A stretch of 64,000 bases of DNA from Calamus simplicifolius. Its lineage: Eukaryota > Streptophyta > Magnoliopsida > Arecales > Arecaceae. Every line of letters begins with the position of its first letter. Within the stretch, counting starts at the first letter, position 1. Location of the stretch: the NCBI GenBank assembly GCA_900491605.1, contig UESW01004558.1:729920-793919 (forward strand), given 5' to 3'. Below are positions 21,550 through 32,084 of the stretch, piece after piece. Both the position numbers and the translations under genes were made by a program. The notes under the pieces were generated by a model, which was not told the origin of the DNA, did not search any database, and saw only the letters and a list, made by a program, of their open reading frames with translations.

Positions 21550-22873
21550 TGATGATGCTCAATCATTTCTTGTGGACGTAAAAAACGAGGGTTCTTTATC
21601 AGGTTACTTGTAGAAAAGTCTCAGAATCAGAGTGAGTTCTTCGATGGAATTCTTCAATGCTCAAGTTAGCAACTGAGATCACAGTAGAGAAGGAGCTCGA
21701 AAGAGCTCTTGGAGAAGGAAGAGATCTCAGAAGGATCAGAATGTTTCTCTGAGAATTAGGGCATCAAGTGTATAAATTTGCGTTACCTGGTTCTTGATGT
21801 GATTTGCACTTTTATAGGGGTTGACGCTGGCACAATCACGTAGGTTTTCGTGAAGTCAGAATGTCTGCTGAGCCCTTTCGTGAATCTGGGCTGGTTGGTG
21901 GGCTAAGTCCCATCAGCCGACGGGGCTGTTTGGTAGTTGGGTCTAGTCTCATCAATAACGTTACCAATAGGTTGTTGGATTCGGCATTGTCAGGCGGCGC
22001 GCGTCAGAGAGGCGGTTTCTTGAACCGCTGGGGCTGCCAGGAAGGTGTCGGGGCCGCCTAGGAAGTGCCGGGGCCGGCTGGGAGGTGCCGGGGCCGCCTA
22101 GCTTGGAGACGGAGTTGTCGACCTTTGGGACCGTCGGCCTTTGGGGCCATCGGTCTTGGAGCCGTCGGCCTTTGGGGCCGTTGGTCTTCGAGGTGTCGGC
22201 CTTTGGGGCCGTCGGTCTTTGGAGCCGTCGGCCATTGGGGCCGTCAGTCTTGGAGGTGTCGGCCTTTGGGACCGTCGGTCTTCGAGGTGTCGGCCTTTGG
22301 GGCCGTCGGTCTTAGAGCCGTCGGCCTCTGGGGCCGTCGGTCTTTGGAGCCGTCGGCCATTGGGGTCGTCGGTCTTCGAGGTGTCGGCCTTTGGGGCCGT
22401 CGGTCTTGGGAGCCGTCGGTCTTGAAGGTGTCAGCCTTTGGGGCCGTCGGCCTTTGGGGCTGTTGGTCTTAGAGGTGTCGGCCTTTGGGGCTGTCGGTCT
22501 TGGAGCCGTCGGCCTTTGGGGCTGTCGGTCTTCGAGGTGTCGGCCTTTGGGGCCATCGATCTTGGAGCCGTCGGCCTTTAGGGCCGTCGGTCTTCGAGGT
22601 GTCGGCCTTTGGGGCCGTCGATCTTGGAGCCATCGGCCTTTAGGGCTGTCGGTCTTCGAGGTGTCGGCCTTTGGGGCCGTCGGTCTTGGAGCCGTCGGTC
22701 TTTGGAGCCATCGGCCATTGGGGCCATCGGTCTTGGAGGTGTCGGCCTTTGGGGCCATCGGTCTTGGAGCCATCGGTCTTAAAGGTGTCAGCCTTTGAGG
22801 CCGTCGGTCTTGGAGCCGTCGGCCTTTGGGGCCGTCGGTTTTGGAGCCGTCGATCTTGGAGCCGTCGGTCTTC
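21550..22873 (-). mobile_element. Truncated gypsy LTR, minus strand
   Basis: Read on the minus strand it ends TTGAGCATCATCA at 21550, exactly like the LTR of the gypsy element at 23047, and shares with it the blocks around the CGCCTGACAATGCC and CCCCTATAAAA words. It lacks the LTR start: at 22873 it stops inside the CCGAC minisatellite and joins copy 2 of segment A. Its promoter-to-U5 part (about 21560-21830) differs clearly from the other LTRs, so it is another subfamily. Long apparent ORFs here are translations of the minisatellite. Confidence 0.8.
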
Positions 22874-23046
22874 GATTAGATAGAGACCCAGTTAACCCCT
22901 TTTTAAAAAAAAAAAACAGTTTTTACTACTATTTTTCTACCTGATCAACTGATCTCTTTTCTCTTTGATTGTTCACCAAAAATCTATTGTGGAGTGCACA
23001 TTGCAAACATTGTTCTCTTTAATCAGCAGATATTTTCAATGGTATG
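22874..23046. repeat. Duplicated segment A, copy 2, left part
   Basis: Matches 20981-21222 apart from the missing ~65 bases and a few substitutions. It is interrupted after GGTATG by the gypsy insertion and resumes at 28067. Confidence 0.9.
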
Positions 23047-24729
23047 TGATGGGGCCAGTTGACCCTATGAAAAATAAAAATTTTTGGATGGTCCATCTTG
23101 ACAATGGCATCGGTCTCAATGTTGGCCGCGCCCCACCTCGATCTTGGCGTCGGCCGCAGCCCACTTCGACCTCAATGTTCGCGACAACTTCAAGGGCCGA
23201 CAGCTCCATGGCCGATGGCCCCAATGGCCGACAGCTCCATGGCCGACGGTCCCAATGGCCGACGACTCCAAGACCGACGGCCCCAAAAGCCGACACCTCC
23301 AAGACCGACGGCTCCATGACCGACGGCTCCAGGGCCGACGGTTCCAAAGACCAACAACTCCAAGACCGACGGCCCCAAAGGCCGACACCTCTAAGACCGA
23401 CGGCCCCAAAGGCCGACAGCTTCATGACCGATGGCTCAAAGACCGACGGCCCCAAAGGCCGACACCTCCAAGACCGACGGCCCCAAAGGCCGACACCTTC
23501 AAGACCGACGGCTCCATGACCGACGGCTCCAAGACCGACGGCCCCAAAGGCCGACACCTCCAAGACCGATGGCCCCAAAGGCCGACACCTCCAAGACCGA
23601 CGGCTCCATGACTGACGGCTCCAAGGCCGATACCTCCAAGACCGACGGCCCCAAAGGCCGACACCTCCAAGGCCGGCACCTCCAAGCTAGGCGACCCCGG
23701 CACCTCCCAGCCGGCCCCGACACCTTCCTAGCCTGCCCCGGCGTGTCCAAGCCAGGCGGCCCCGGCACCTCCCAGCGGCCCGGCACCTTCCTAGCCGGCC
23801 CCGGCATGTCCAAGCTAGTCGGCCCCGACACCTCCCAACCGGCCCCGGCACCTTCCTAGCTGGCCCCGACGTCTCCAAGCTAGGCAGCCCCGGCACCTCC
23901 CAGTCGGCCCCGGCACTCTCCTAGCCGGCCCCCGGCATCTCCGAGCCCGCCGAGTCGGCCCCGGCCATTCCTGGCCGGCCCCTCTCGGCCCCGGCATCTC
24001 CGAGCTCTCCAAGCCCGCCAAGTCGACCCCGACCCTTCCTGGTCGGCCCTTCTCGGCCCCGGCGTCTCCAAGCCCGCCGAGTCGGCCCCGGCCATTCCTG
24101 GCCGGCCCCTCTCGGCCCCGATGTCTCCAAGCCCGCCGAGTCGGCCCCGGCCGCCCCTGACCAGCCGGGTCCAGCCTCGACTCCCTCGAGAGGGTCAAGG
24201 TGCCCCAGTTCTCCCCAGCATGGCCCCAGCGGTTCAAGAAACTGCCTCTCTGACTCGCGCCGCCTGACAATGCCAGGTCCACCTACTACTGGCCACGTTG
24301 TTGATGGGACTAGACCCAACTACCCAATAGCCCCGCTGGCTGATGGGACTTAACCCACCAACCAGCACAGATTCACGCAACTGAACTCCGCAGACATTCC
24401 CTCCTCACGAAATCCCACGTGATCATGCCAGGGTCAACCCCTATAAAAAGGTGAATCCACCCAGTAAACAGGTATGCTCGATAATCCCCAAAATCGCTGC
24501 CTTAGCATTCAGGAAGGAATCCATCCTCCGGGAGACCTCCTTTCTCATACAAAAAAGGGCTCACTCGAGCCCCTCTTCAGCTGTGACCTTAGTTGCTAAC
24601 TTGGGCGTCGAAGGGTCTCATCGGAGAACCCCCTCCGGTCTTGGGACTTTTCTGCAGGTAACCTGGTGAAGAAGAGCCGGGAGAAGAACTCCGTTCCCGA
24701 CATCCAGGATAGGTGATTGAGCATCATCA
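23047..24729 (+). repeat. Left LTR of the gypsy element
   Basis: Starts TGATGGGGCCAGTTGACC and ends GATTGAGCATCATCA. Contains three repeat zones: CCGAC repeats (about 23190-23690), GGCCCCGGCACC repeats (to about 23940) and GAGTCGGCCCCGGCC repeats (to about 24160). A CCCCTATAAAAAGG promoter word at about 24439 precedes U5. Confidence 0.88.
23190..23690 (+). repeat. CCGAC minisatellite in the left LTR
   Basis: Variants of GACGGCCCCAAAGGCCGACA alternate with CCTCCAAGACCGACGGC units. By hand count about 25 words match RCCGAC, the DRE/CRT core of DREB/CBF factors. The array accounts for all long ORFs here on both strands. Confidence 0.85.
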
Positions 24730-24752
24730 GATTGGCACGCCAGGAAGGGGGA
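24730..24752 (+). promoter_or_regulatory. Probable primer-binding site
   Basis: Directly after the LTR comes ATTGGCACGCCAGGAAGGGG. This resembles the TTGGCGCGCCAGG-type sequence, complementary to a tRNA 3' end, found at the start of many plant gypsy internal regions. Confidence 0.5.
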
Positions 24753-24837
24753 AAAGGGATAGCGAATATTCTCCTTGTGCTGCACCTCAAAAGAATCGAT
24801 CTCCACCCCCCCCCCCCCTCTTCTCTTCTAGAAGTCA

Positions 24838-25530
24838 TGGTGGTGACTCGAGCCCAGGACGCCTCCGTCAGCTGCCCGGCAGGGCTTCCCCCGCCAGTTA
24901 GGCAGCAGGAGGCCAATCCTCCTGCAGCTGACCCTCCGGTCACCTGCTCGCCATCGGACGCCTCTGACCAAACAGCGGAGCATCTGGCGACCCTCTCCCA
25001 GCAGGTCCAAGCCCTCACCGCCATGATCCATGGGCTCCAGCAGCAATAGTTCGTGGCCACTCAGCACTAAACCACTCCCCCCGCCAGTCAGCAGTCGGCG
25101 AGGGGAGGCTCTCCTCGGCGAGGGGAGGCTCTCCTCGGCGAGAGGCTGGTCGGCACGAGACCGACCGACGCCCGGCTTCCCCTAGGAAGCCTCGCTGCGA
25201 GCCCCCCAAGCGGCCGCGGTCCCCTGACCACGGCCCCGGCAAGTTCCCTCCCGAGCCTCGTCATCAGGAGGAGCCCAGGCGGAAGTCTAGACTCCCGTCT
25301 CCATCTTCTTCTTTCTCCTCTTCTTCTTCCTCCTCCGAGCCATCTCGGAGGGCCCCGACAATCAGCCGCCAGGCGGAGAAACGCCGGGAGGAGTACAACC
25401 GACGGCTAGATGAGCTCGCCAGGAAAATAAATCATCAGCCGGAGGAAGAGTTCGACCATCGTCCTCCGCTCTCCCGCCGCATCACGGAGAAGCTGGTTCC
25501 GCCTCGGTTCCGTCTTCCCTAGCTGGACCC
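24838..25530 (+). pseudogene. Degraded gypsy gag start
   Basis: An open stretch begins MVVTRAQDASVSCPAG (24838) and stops at 25049. Later frames, with stops, contain RRITEKLVPPRFRLP near 25470-25518 and LDPYDG, resembling the entry to the gag capsid domain of Tat-like gypsy elements. The capsid domain itself is absent; after about 25560 the sequence is unrelated. Confidence 0.55.
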
Positions 25531-25621
25531 CTACGACGGTATTATCAGTAGCTTGCTGATTCTTTAATAAAGTATTATTCAGAATATCCTTGTTTTATCA
25601 CGCTCTTGGGATGAGTATATT

Positions 25622-25930
25622 TCTTAGACAAAGACCGACTCCGCGTCGGCACCAAAGACCGGCTCCGCGTCGGCAACAAAGACCGACTCCACGTCGGCAC
25701 CAAAGACCGGCTCCACGTCGGCAAAAAAGTCCGGCTCCGCATCGGCAACAAAGACCGACTCCGCGTTGGCACCAAAGACCGGCTCCGCGTTGGCAACAAA
25801 GACCGACTCCGCGTCGGCAACAAAGACCGACTCCGCATCGGCACTCTAGCCCATCTCTGCCTCGGCACCTTCAAGCCAGGCCCCCGCGTCGGCACCTCGA
25901 GACCGGCTCCGTGTCGGCACCCTCAAGCTC
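25622..25930 (+). repeat. 24-bp minisatellite in the gypsy internal region
   Basis: About ten units of AAAGACCGACTCCGCGTCGG plus CAMC. Each unit holds the dyad CCGAC-TCCGC-GTCGG, so each carries two opposed CCGAC words and can form a five-base-pair hairpin. Confidence 0.88.
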
Positions 25931-26406
25931 AAGACCTGCGGATTCCAATCAACAGAGTTTCCTGGGGGGCAGGTCATCAACCCTGCAGAAGGAGACCAAT
26001 TTCTTTAAAGAAAGAGGCACATGAGCCTGGTCCAAGCACCCTCAGGCCACCCTTCGGGGCTAAAAGGCACCTGAGCCTGGCCCAAGCGCCCTCTGGTCAT
26101 CCTCCGGGGTTCAAAAGGCTTCCGACAGCCACAACTTACCTCAGCGGTTTCTACTCTGTGTCATTGACCGACGGCCAATCGGCCTCATCGGCTCTATTTC
26201 TGCTTCAGCAATTTTGCCATGCCCTCAGCTAGCCAAAGAAGGCATGAAGACGTCCATACAAGGTAGTGCAAGAGGATAGGGGTTTCCCCACCTAGAAGGA
26301 ATCATGGTTGAAGTTAACATGAAAGAGCGATGCCAAGGTAAAAGTTCTACACTCCTTTCGCTTAGCTGATGCGGGGCGCGCAAGCTCAAGGAGTGTGGAG
26401 GGCATT

Positions 26407-28061
26407 TGATGGGGCCAGTTGACCCCATGAAAAATAAAAATTTTTGGATGGCCCACCTTGACAACGGCGTCGGTCTCAACATTGGCCGCGCCCCACCTCG
26501 ATCTTGGCGTCGACCGCGGCCCACTTCGACCTTAACGTCCGCGACAGCTCCATGGCCGATGGCCCCAATGGCCGATGGCTCCAAGGCCGATGGCCCCAAA
26601 GGCCGACACCTCCAAGACCGATAGCCCCAAAGGCCAACGGCTCCATGACCGACGGCTCCATGACCGATGACTCCAAGGCCGACGGCCCCAAAGGCCGACA
26701 ACTCCAAGACCGACGGCCCCAAAGGCCGACACCTCCAAGACCGACGGCCCTAAAGGCCGACACCTCCAAGACCGACGGCTCCATGACCGACGGATCCAAG
26801 GCCGACAGCCCCAAAGGCCGACACCTCCAAGACCGACGGCCCCAAAGGCCGACACCTCCAAGACCGACGGCTCCATGACCGATGACTCCAAGACCGACGG
26901 CCCCAAAGGCCGACACCTCCAAGACCGACGGCCCCAAAGGCCGACACCTCCAAGACCGACGGCTCCATGACCGACAGCTCCAAGGCCGATGGCCCCAAAG
27001 GCCAACACCTCCAAGACCGACGGCCCCAAAGGCCGACACCTCCAAGGCCGGCACCTCCAAGCCAGGCGGCCCCGGCACCTCCCAGCCGGCCCCGGCACCT
27101 TCTTAGCCGGCCCCGGCATGTCCAAGACAGGCGGCCGCGGCACCTCCCAGCGGCCGCGGCACCTTCCTAGCCGGCCCTGGCACCTTCCTAGCCGGCCCCG
27201 GCATCTCCAAGCTAGGCGGCTCCGGCACCTCCCAGTCGGCCCCGGCGCTCTCCTAGCCGGCCCCCGGCGTCTCCGAACCCGCTGAGTCGGCCCCGGCCAT
27301 TCCTGGCCGGCCCCTCTCGGCCCCGACATCTCCAAGCTCTCCAAGCCCGTCGAGTCGGCCCCGACCCTTCCTGGTCGGCCCTTCTCGGCCCCGGCGTCTC
27401 CAAGCCCGCCGAGTCGGCCCCGGCCATTCCTGGTCGGCCCCTCTCGGCCCCGGCGTCTCCAAGCCCGCCGAGTCGGCCCCGGCCGCCCCTGGCCAGCCGG
27501 GTCCAGCCTCGACTCTCCCGGGAGGGTCTAGGTGCCCCAGTTCTCCCCAGCATGGCCCCAGCGGTTCAAGAAACCACCTCTCTTACTCACACCGCCTGAC
27601 AATACCAGGTCCACCTACTACTGGCCATGTTGTTGATAGTACTAGACCCAACTACCCAATAGCCCCGCTGGCTGATGGGACTTAACCCACCAACCAGCGC
27701 AGATTCATGCAACTGAACTCCGCAGACATTCCCTCCTCACGAAATCCCACGTGATCATGCCAGGGTTAACCCCTATAAAAAGGTGAATCCACTTAGTAAA
27801 CAGGTATGCGCGATAATCCCCAAAATCGCTGCCTTAGCATTCAGGAAGGAATCCCTCCTTCGGAAAACCTCCTTTCTCATACAAAAAAGGGCTCACTCGA
27901 GCCCCTCTTCAGCTGTGACCTCAGTTGCTAACTTGGGCGTTGAAGGGTCCCATCGAAGAACCCCTTTCGGTTCTGAAACTTTTCTACAGATAACCTGATA
28001 AAGAAGAGCCGAGAGAAGCACTTCGTCCCTGACGTTCAAAATAGGTGATTGAGCGTCATTA
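26407..28061 (+). repeat. Right LTR of the gypsy element
   Basis: Starts TGATGGGGCC after the purine-rich GGAGTGTGGAGGGCATT, the probable polypurine tract, and ends GATTGAGCGTCATTA, where the terminal CA has become TA. Repeat zones are as in the left LTR, with the CCGAC array at about 26545-27050. The unique parts differ from the left LTR at only scattered bases, pointing to a recent insertion. Confidence 0.88.
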
Positions 28062-28066
28062 GTACG

Positions 28067-28394
28067 TAAGCCTGGAGAGGAAAAAACAAAGACCCAGGGA
28101 GCAAGGGAAAAGTAGATGGTCAGGGTCATAGTTTCCCATGCATCAGGCCTGGTAAAAAATAATTTTTATTTTCTGGAGCCAGGAGAGATTCCAAGCTTCA
28201 TCCAACCTGAAAGCTACAACCACCCTGTTCGATCCAGGCTGGAACGCAGGCTTCTAGTGAGTCCCACATAGGCATGTGCAGGCCATCCAATCCACTGCAA
28301 TTGATATAAAAGATAAATGATACGATGTAGTGCAGTGCATGATAAACTCTCTGGGAAACAATTATTTTTGCATTTAACTGAGACCGATTAAACA
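28067..28394. repeat. Duplicated segment A, copy 2, right part
   Basis: Continues 22874-23046 after the gypsy element and matches 21223-21549. It ends GATTAAACA followed by CATATTTG, the flank without an LTR. Confidence 0.9.
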
Positions 28395-28771
28395 CATATT
28401 TGTTTCGTTTTATGGACATGTATTAGAGGATCAGAAAATTCTGAACAAAAGCCATATGGCTCTAAAAAACTTGCAAAATTTGGTACTTGACAAAAGTCGA
28501 TGCAACATGGAGCAATGTTAGCCGAGACTGGCTTTAATTTCAAGCTCATGAACAACTTTCACTCCTCTGTACTCTCACGCATGCGCGGACGTGTGCATTA
28601 GTCTATATTGCCATCTGTCCAGGAGAGTGCATGCGGCCAACCAGCAGATTTTAGCGAAAATGCAATGCAGAGTATTACATGGCTGCCTCATCTGTCATGA
28701 TGGGATAAAAGATCTGCCTGCAATGTAAGAACATTTCAAAAGATAGTCCTCTTGAGTCTGTAGTTAATTAC
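28395..28771. other. Unassigned sequence
   Basis: No gene or recognised repeat. Confidence 0.4.
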
Positions 28772-30528
28772 TGTCACGCCCAGACCTAATATTGAATCTA
28801 GGAATGGTAACCCGTCGTATATCTGATATACAAGGCGTTCTGAAATATAACACTTAATACAAGGAAGGGTAATAACTATATATCATCCAAATTCAAAGTG
28901 TTCTTAATGCAAACCATAATTATATGTTTTAGGTTATATGCCAAAATGCACAATTCAATAGGATTACAACAAAGTATCGGATCTAAGTTACTCTGATAGC
29001 TACTCCAACTACCCCATATCCCCATCTTCAGTTTTGTGGCTCTTAAAAACATTGTAAGATTTAAATAAGCTCATACTCAATAAGTAAGTCAACTATAATA
29101 TAATGTAATTACTTCAATCTTTTATCAACTCAAATTTTCATAATAATCATCTGTCAAGCTTTCATATTTCAAATACATTTTACCATGTTATCATAACATG
29201 CATCATATGCTCAAAATAATTTTTGAAGCAAATACTATATAGCATTTCAAAAATATACAATTTCAGAATAAAATCCCTGTACCACTGTAAATAGCATGTA
29301 AAAATCCATTTTTTTATACCAATGTCCCACGATCACACACTATGTAAACAGAACACCCCCCTCGGATATAACACCCCCCTCGGATGTATCCTCTATAAAT
29401 ATTCCCTAGGAGTCAGGGTCCTAAAACTAGTGTCATAATCTCACATCATATCATATCCTGCTACAGCACACCCTAAGAGGTGTGTCCTCCACATATTCCC
29501 CCTATAAAGGTAGGTCCCGGAGTCATGTGGCATAATATTGTCATATCCTGACACAGCATACCTCATGAGTGTGTGTTCTCCATAAATTCCCCTTATGGAA
29601 TTGAGTCCCGGAGTCAAGTGAGTCATGCAACATATCACATCATATCATATCATAGCGGACAATGGTGGGACATATTATCATATGCACAATGTATCATTTT
29701 CATGTCACATTTGCCAAATAGCATGTATTGCTGCAAAAATGCAATCCATATACTTTTCATGATTAGAGCGATTTAAACATATCAAATACACATGTATATT
29801 TATAAAACCTTTAGCAATTTCAAAGGTCATGCCAATTGATCAGTTATCCACATAGATACCAAATTATTTCTAAAATATAATAAATAATAAATTAATCATA
29901 GTAAATGCTCATTTGCAAATAAGAGTACCAATCCTATTTTTTTATTTTTTAAATAATGCAATATATATCAATATAGCATTTAAATACATAATTTTTATAT
30001 TTTAATAATTTATAAAAATTATGATAAATGGCTTACTTACCTCCTGGCGCTAATCCAAAAATGTAATTCGGCTATTTAAGTACCTGAGTACCTACAGCAT
30101 CAATTTTTTAATTTTTAGTCCTCAAAATTAACAAATTAAAATAGCTTTTAAACTCTATCCAGTTTAATCCTAGGGCCAACTTGGGGCTTGAATATCTCCC
30201 AATATATAAGCCCAAATGGGGAAATAAAAATACCCCAAGAAACTAGAATCAACACTGATCCAAGCCATATTTTTATTTCTTCATTTTCGAACTAATACAG
30301 GGCCCAAAACGTAACTCAAAAATGGCTCATGAGCTGGCCCAACATGGCCCAAATCCCTAACGGCCCACAAGGGCCCACGAGTCTTCTTCTCCCCTCCTGC
30401 TCCCCTGTCTCATCCGAAACAGGGGGAGACCTATGCCGGTGGCCAGGGCCACCGCTGGCCTCTCCCCGGGGTGGCCCAGCCGCCGATGACCAACCCAGAG
30501 CCGATCGCCGCCACGGCCGAGCTCCCCC
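28772..30528. mobile_element. Possible old LTR-element fragment
   Basis: Begins TGTCACGCCCAGACC, a form common at plant LTR ends. It continues AT-rich with degenerate repeats (two ~92-bp units at about 29448-29640 sharing TCATATCCTG and TCCCGGAGTCA), becomes GC-rich after 30300 and is cut by copia-B at 30529. No coding domain and no second LTR are visible, so the call is tentative. Confidence 0.3.
29448..29640. repeat. Degenerate ~92-bp tandem repeat, two units
   Basis: Both units read TCATATCCTG, ACAGCA, TGTGT, CTCCA, ATTCCCC, then TCCCGGAGTCA in order, with many substitutions. A weaker third copy precedes them. Confidence 0.6.
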
Positions 30529-32023
30529 TATTGACCCAATTATTGATTTTGATGATTAATAAAGGAATTGAGTATATTCATTATGTTACTAATAAATTTA
30601 ACAAGTGTTTCAGGGCTTAAAAATATTTGTTTAATCAAAAGGCATCAAGAAATGCGTTTTGAATCAAGTGCCAAAGGTAAGTCTCAAAATTCAGAGCCTG
30701 GAGTTGACACCTAGAAAGTCTGGAGCCGATCCCATGGCCAATCAAATGTCTTTCTGATTTTTGATACGGTCCGGAGCCGACACCCAGAGTTTCAGAGCCG
30801 ACACCCAGAGTTTCAGAATCGACACTTACAGTGTTTGGAGCCGACTCCAACACGGGGACAGAACACGTAATTTTTGACTACCTTGGAGCCGACACTTATA
30901 GTCTCTTGGAGCCGACACCTGAACATGGCGAGCCGACACTTTACTTTTTCGGAGCCGACTCCTCAACGAGCTCAGAACTTTTTATTTTTGGATATACGTC
31001 TTGGAGCCGACACCTGAAAAGTTGAAGCCGACTCCAACCTGTCAGAAACGAATTTTTAAATTACCAGATCAGATCAAACGGTAATATTTTCTTACCTAAC
31101 CCCTAACGGCTATATTTTATGTATGGAAAAACTTTCCAGGTACATCCCAATGACTAGTTTCACACCCAAAAATGGATTAAACGGAATCTATACAAGGGGG
31201 AAGAGTGTTTGTTTTGAAAAGAGAAAAATAGAGAAGAAAACGGAAAAATAGAGAAATCATAGTGAAAAAATCCAAGAGGTCTTGAGCAAGAAATCAAGAG
31301 AAAAGAATCCACGTTCAAATTCTTCCACTCCAAAAAGCTCAAAGAGAAATCCAAGGCGTTCAACTTGAAAAATCAGAGGATTTTCCAAAAGCTCTGTTTT
31401 TGTGATTTCCCAACTTCTCATCTGCAACATCTGTGAAGAATCGGAGTTGAGGCTTGATTCAATATCTTAAAAGAGAAGAGGAAAAGAAGAAAAGAAGAAA
31501 AGCTCAAATCCAATCATCTTCAAATCAGGCTTGTCTAAACTTGTTTATTTACTTTGAATATTTGCTCATTTAAGGAGCTGTGTGATATTGTAAACATTAT
31601 TCCTTCTTGTTTTTGCTAGTTCAATCAGAGGGATTGAATTAGTGGAGGTGGTATACCTCGGGATAAGCTAGATTAGCTTGTGTTTGGGTTTTGTGCTGGT
31701 GAGCCCAGAAAACCAGCTGGGTTCGTTGTGATCCCTAGGAAACAACAAGTTTTGAGTTGTGATCTTGTAAAACAACTCGGCTGTAATCGAGTTGATTATA
31801 GTGTGGACCCAAGTGGAACTTGGGAGTGGACGTAGGTGTTGGATACACCGAACCACTATAAATTCTTGTGTTTGTCGTGCTTTAATTGTCTCTCTCTCTA
31901 TCTCTTCATTTGTGATTGAAATTTATTCTGCACTTAATTATTTCAAAGCCAATAGTTTTAAAAAGGTTAAATTTTTTTAGAACCCAATTCATCCCCTCTC
32001 TTGGGTTGCCATCTGGGCCAACA
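30529..32023 (+). repeat. 5' LTR of copia-B
   Basis: Starts TATTGACCCAATTATTG (the usual TG has become TA) and ends GGGCCAACA. The reverse copy at 37853-39341 is the same family and length. Between about 30690 and 31040 it holds repeated GGAGCCGACACC words. Confidence 0.88.
30770..31040 (+). promoter_or_regulatory. CCGAC motif array in the copia-B LTR
   Basis: Nine RCCGAC words by hand count, mostly as GGAGCCGACACC or GGAGCCGACTCC at uneven spacing, in the U3 part. The same words recur at 37050-37260 and, reversed, at about 38830-39180. Binding by DREB/CBF factors is inference. Confidence 0.5.
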
Positions 32024-32025
32024 AT

Positions 32026-32037
32026 TGGTATCAGAGC
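32026..32037 (+). promoter_or_regulatory. Primer-binding site (initiator Met tRNA)
   Basis: TGGTATCAGAGC, two bases after the LTR, is complementary to the 3' end of initiator methionine tRNA, the standard copia primer. Confidence 0.92.
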
Positions 32038-32084
32038 TAGTGCTCATTTGAATTTGGTCTAACGATCAAGAGCTAAAGATCCAA

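Larger units (their letters stand above)
23047..28061 (+). mobile_element. Non-autonomous Ty3/gypsy-type element with two LTRs
   Basis: The two LTRs (23047-24729 and 26407-28061) both begin TGATGGGGCC. They flank a short internal region of about 1.7 kb that has a primer-binding-like start, a degraded gag start and a minisatellite, but no protease, integrase or reverse transcriptase. The flanks GTATG (23042-23046) and GTACG (28062-28066) form a 5-bp target-site duplication with one change; the uninterrupted site GTATGTAAGCC is preserved in copy 1 of segment A. The element would depend on the enzymes of a related autonomous gypsy element. Confidence 0.88.

Noticed and set aside
23190..27060. 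Regular repeats that might suggest a CRISPR array
   Set aside because: Units are adjacent or degenerate with no unique spacers, occur in both LTRs of a plant retroelement, and CRISPR does not occur in plant nuclear DNA.
22065..27553. Many long overlapping ORFs on both strands between 22.0 and 27.6 kb
   Set aside because: They are translations of LTR minisatellites whose unit lacks stop codons in most frames; all show the same short repeating words and no domain.
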